The notes under the pieces were generated by a model. That model was not told the DNA's origin. It worked only from the letters and a program-made list of their open reading frames with translations, and ran no database searches. From Wuchereria bancrofti (taxonomy: Eukaryota > Nematoda > Chromadorea > Rhabditida > Onchocercidae): DNA of 64,000 nucleotides. The DNA lies in assembly GCA_005281725.1 (NCBI GenBank), contig SSBO01000007.1, forward strand, positions 2,858,402 through 2,922,401. Reading direction: 5' to 3'. Made by a program: the position numbers and the translations under genes. Positions within the stretch are counted from its first letter, which is position 1, and each line of letters starts with the position of its first letter. Below, piece after piece: positions 63,213-64,000 of the stretch.

Positions 63213-64000
63213 CTAAAAATTAAAAAAATTTTCACTAATTTCTCAAAAATTCATTTCATTTTTCATCCCAAAAGTTTAAAATTTCTAAGACCAAGGCAGA
63301 AAGCAAAAAGTTGTTTTAACTCTTGTATCGATTGCTATCTAATTCACAAAATGTTCTGATACTACTAGGCTTCCCATAATGTATTCTTCAGTTATTGTCT
63401 CACTATAATATAATAACAATTTAATGCAATAAACGTGATCAATCATTATAGCAAGGCACTAAAGCATAAACTATAATGTGTACAATATGACATCACAGTT
63501 AAGGTCAAAGGAACTTTTGATAATTGCAAATTGAAAATCACTGCATTCAGAGGCGTAATAATTATCTATTATTATAACTATTCACAATCGATAAATCTGA
63601 ACATTTCCATAAAAGTTGGCATGTTTCAATTTCTATTACACACTGGTAGGATACTTATCATTCGAAGTATATTTTTGCATACTCTTTTTTTAATGCGAAA
63701 TTTCAATTTGACAATTATGTATTAGCAACAAACTTTAGCACTATTATATTAATTAAGACATACCAGCAATTGCGACATTCTTACAAGTTTTCCCTTTAAA
63801 GATAGAATCTAATTTAATAAAACGCAATCTCATCTTACTTTCATATCATGTGACACAAAATGTATCACCTGCTATAAGATGGCATTTATCAACATCGTCA
63901 GCACTGGTGTCATTCAATTCTTCCTCCCCCAATTTTTTTGAAAAAGCGTTTCATGAGTAGCTATCAACGATTCGATAAAAAAGTATCAGCTATGTTGAAC
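63213..64000 (-). other. Presumed large innexin intron to the window edge
   Basis: No exon for the conserved innexin N-terminus or first loop could be seen, so this stretch is most simply intron. A minus open stretch near 63893-63950 (ELNDTSADDVDKCHLIA) does not match innexins. Confidence 0.5.

Overview
This is a nuclear window from a nematode, most likely a filarial (clade III) worm. The sequence is AT-rich. Genes are cut into many short exons with compact TTTCAG-type 3' splice sites, and several start codons sit 1 to about 26 bases after a splice acceptor, as expected for spliced-leader trans-splicing. The gene set is metazoan and includes an innexin, which vertebrates lack as a gap-junction family. 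No prokaryotic operon, tRNA, rRNA or CRISPR array was recognised. The species cannot be named from this sequence alone.

Layout, left to right: (1) the edge of an unrecognised minus-strand gene (1..~187); (2) the large subunit of chromatin assembly factor 1 (1143..5318, +); (3) a cysteine-rich, probably secreted protein (6432..7655, +); (4) 6.4 kb with no recognised gene but with repeats and a spliced-leader-like string; (5) a stimulatory G protein alpha subunit (14038..21446, -), whose first exon lies 4.7 kb upstream in a GC-richer, CAG-repeat-bearing area; (6) a possible mariner-type transposon relic near 23.1 kb; (7) the ESCRT ATPase VPS4 (24470..31982, +), with a four-exon G-protein-coupled receptor on the opposite strand wholly inside its 3.8 kb intron 4 (26781..28649, -); (8) an SLC7/LAT amino-acid transporter light chain (35041..39101, +); (9) a DOMON-cytochrome b561 protein of the ferric-chelate-reductase type (39722..43349, -); (10) a PHAF1/UPF0183 protein (47304..50286, -); (11) a tartrate-resistant (type 5) acid phosphatase (51104..53808, -); (12) a four-helix MARVEL-domain protein (55082..56757, +); (13) a possible small broken gene near 57.2 kb; (14) the C-terminal half of an innexin running off the right edge (61803..63212, -).

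The genes do not form one pathway. Several act at membranes: Gs signalling, a candidate receptor, endosomal sorting by VPS4, autophagy/phagosome function (PHAF1), redox at membranes (b561), amino-acid uptake and gap junctions. All exon models were joined by hand by matching splice sites, reading phase and family motifs. In nearly every multi-exon model the phases close exactly and the total length fits the family. The main oddities are two GC-AG introns at well-supported junctions, the nested antisense receptor, a near-perfect copy of part of the CAF-1 KER-coding exon inside a downstream intron, and short exact direct repeats beside or inside genes.
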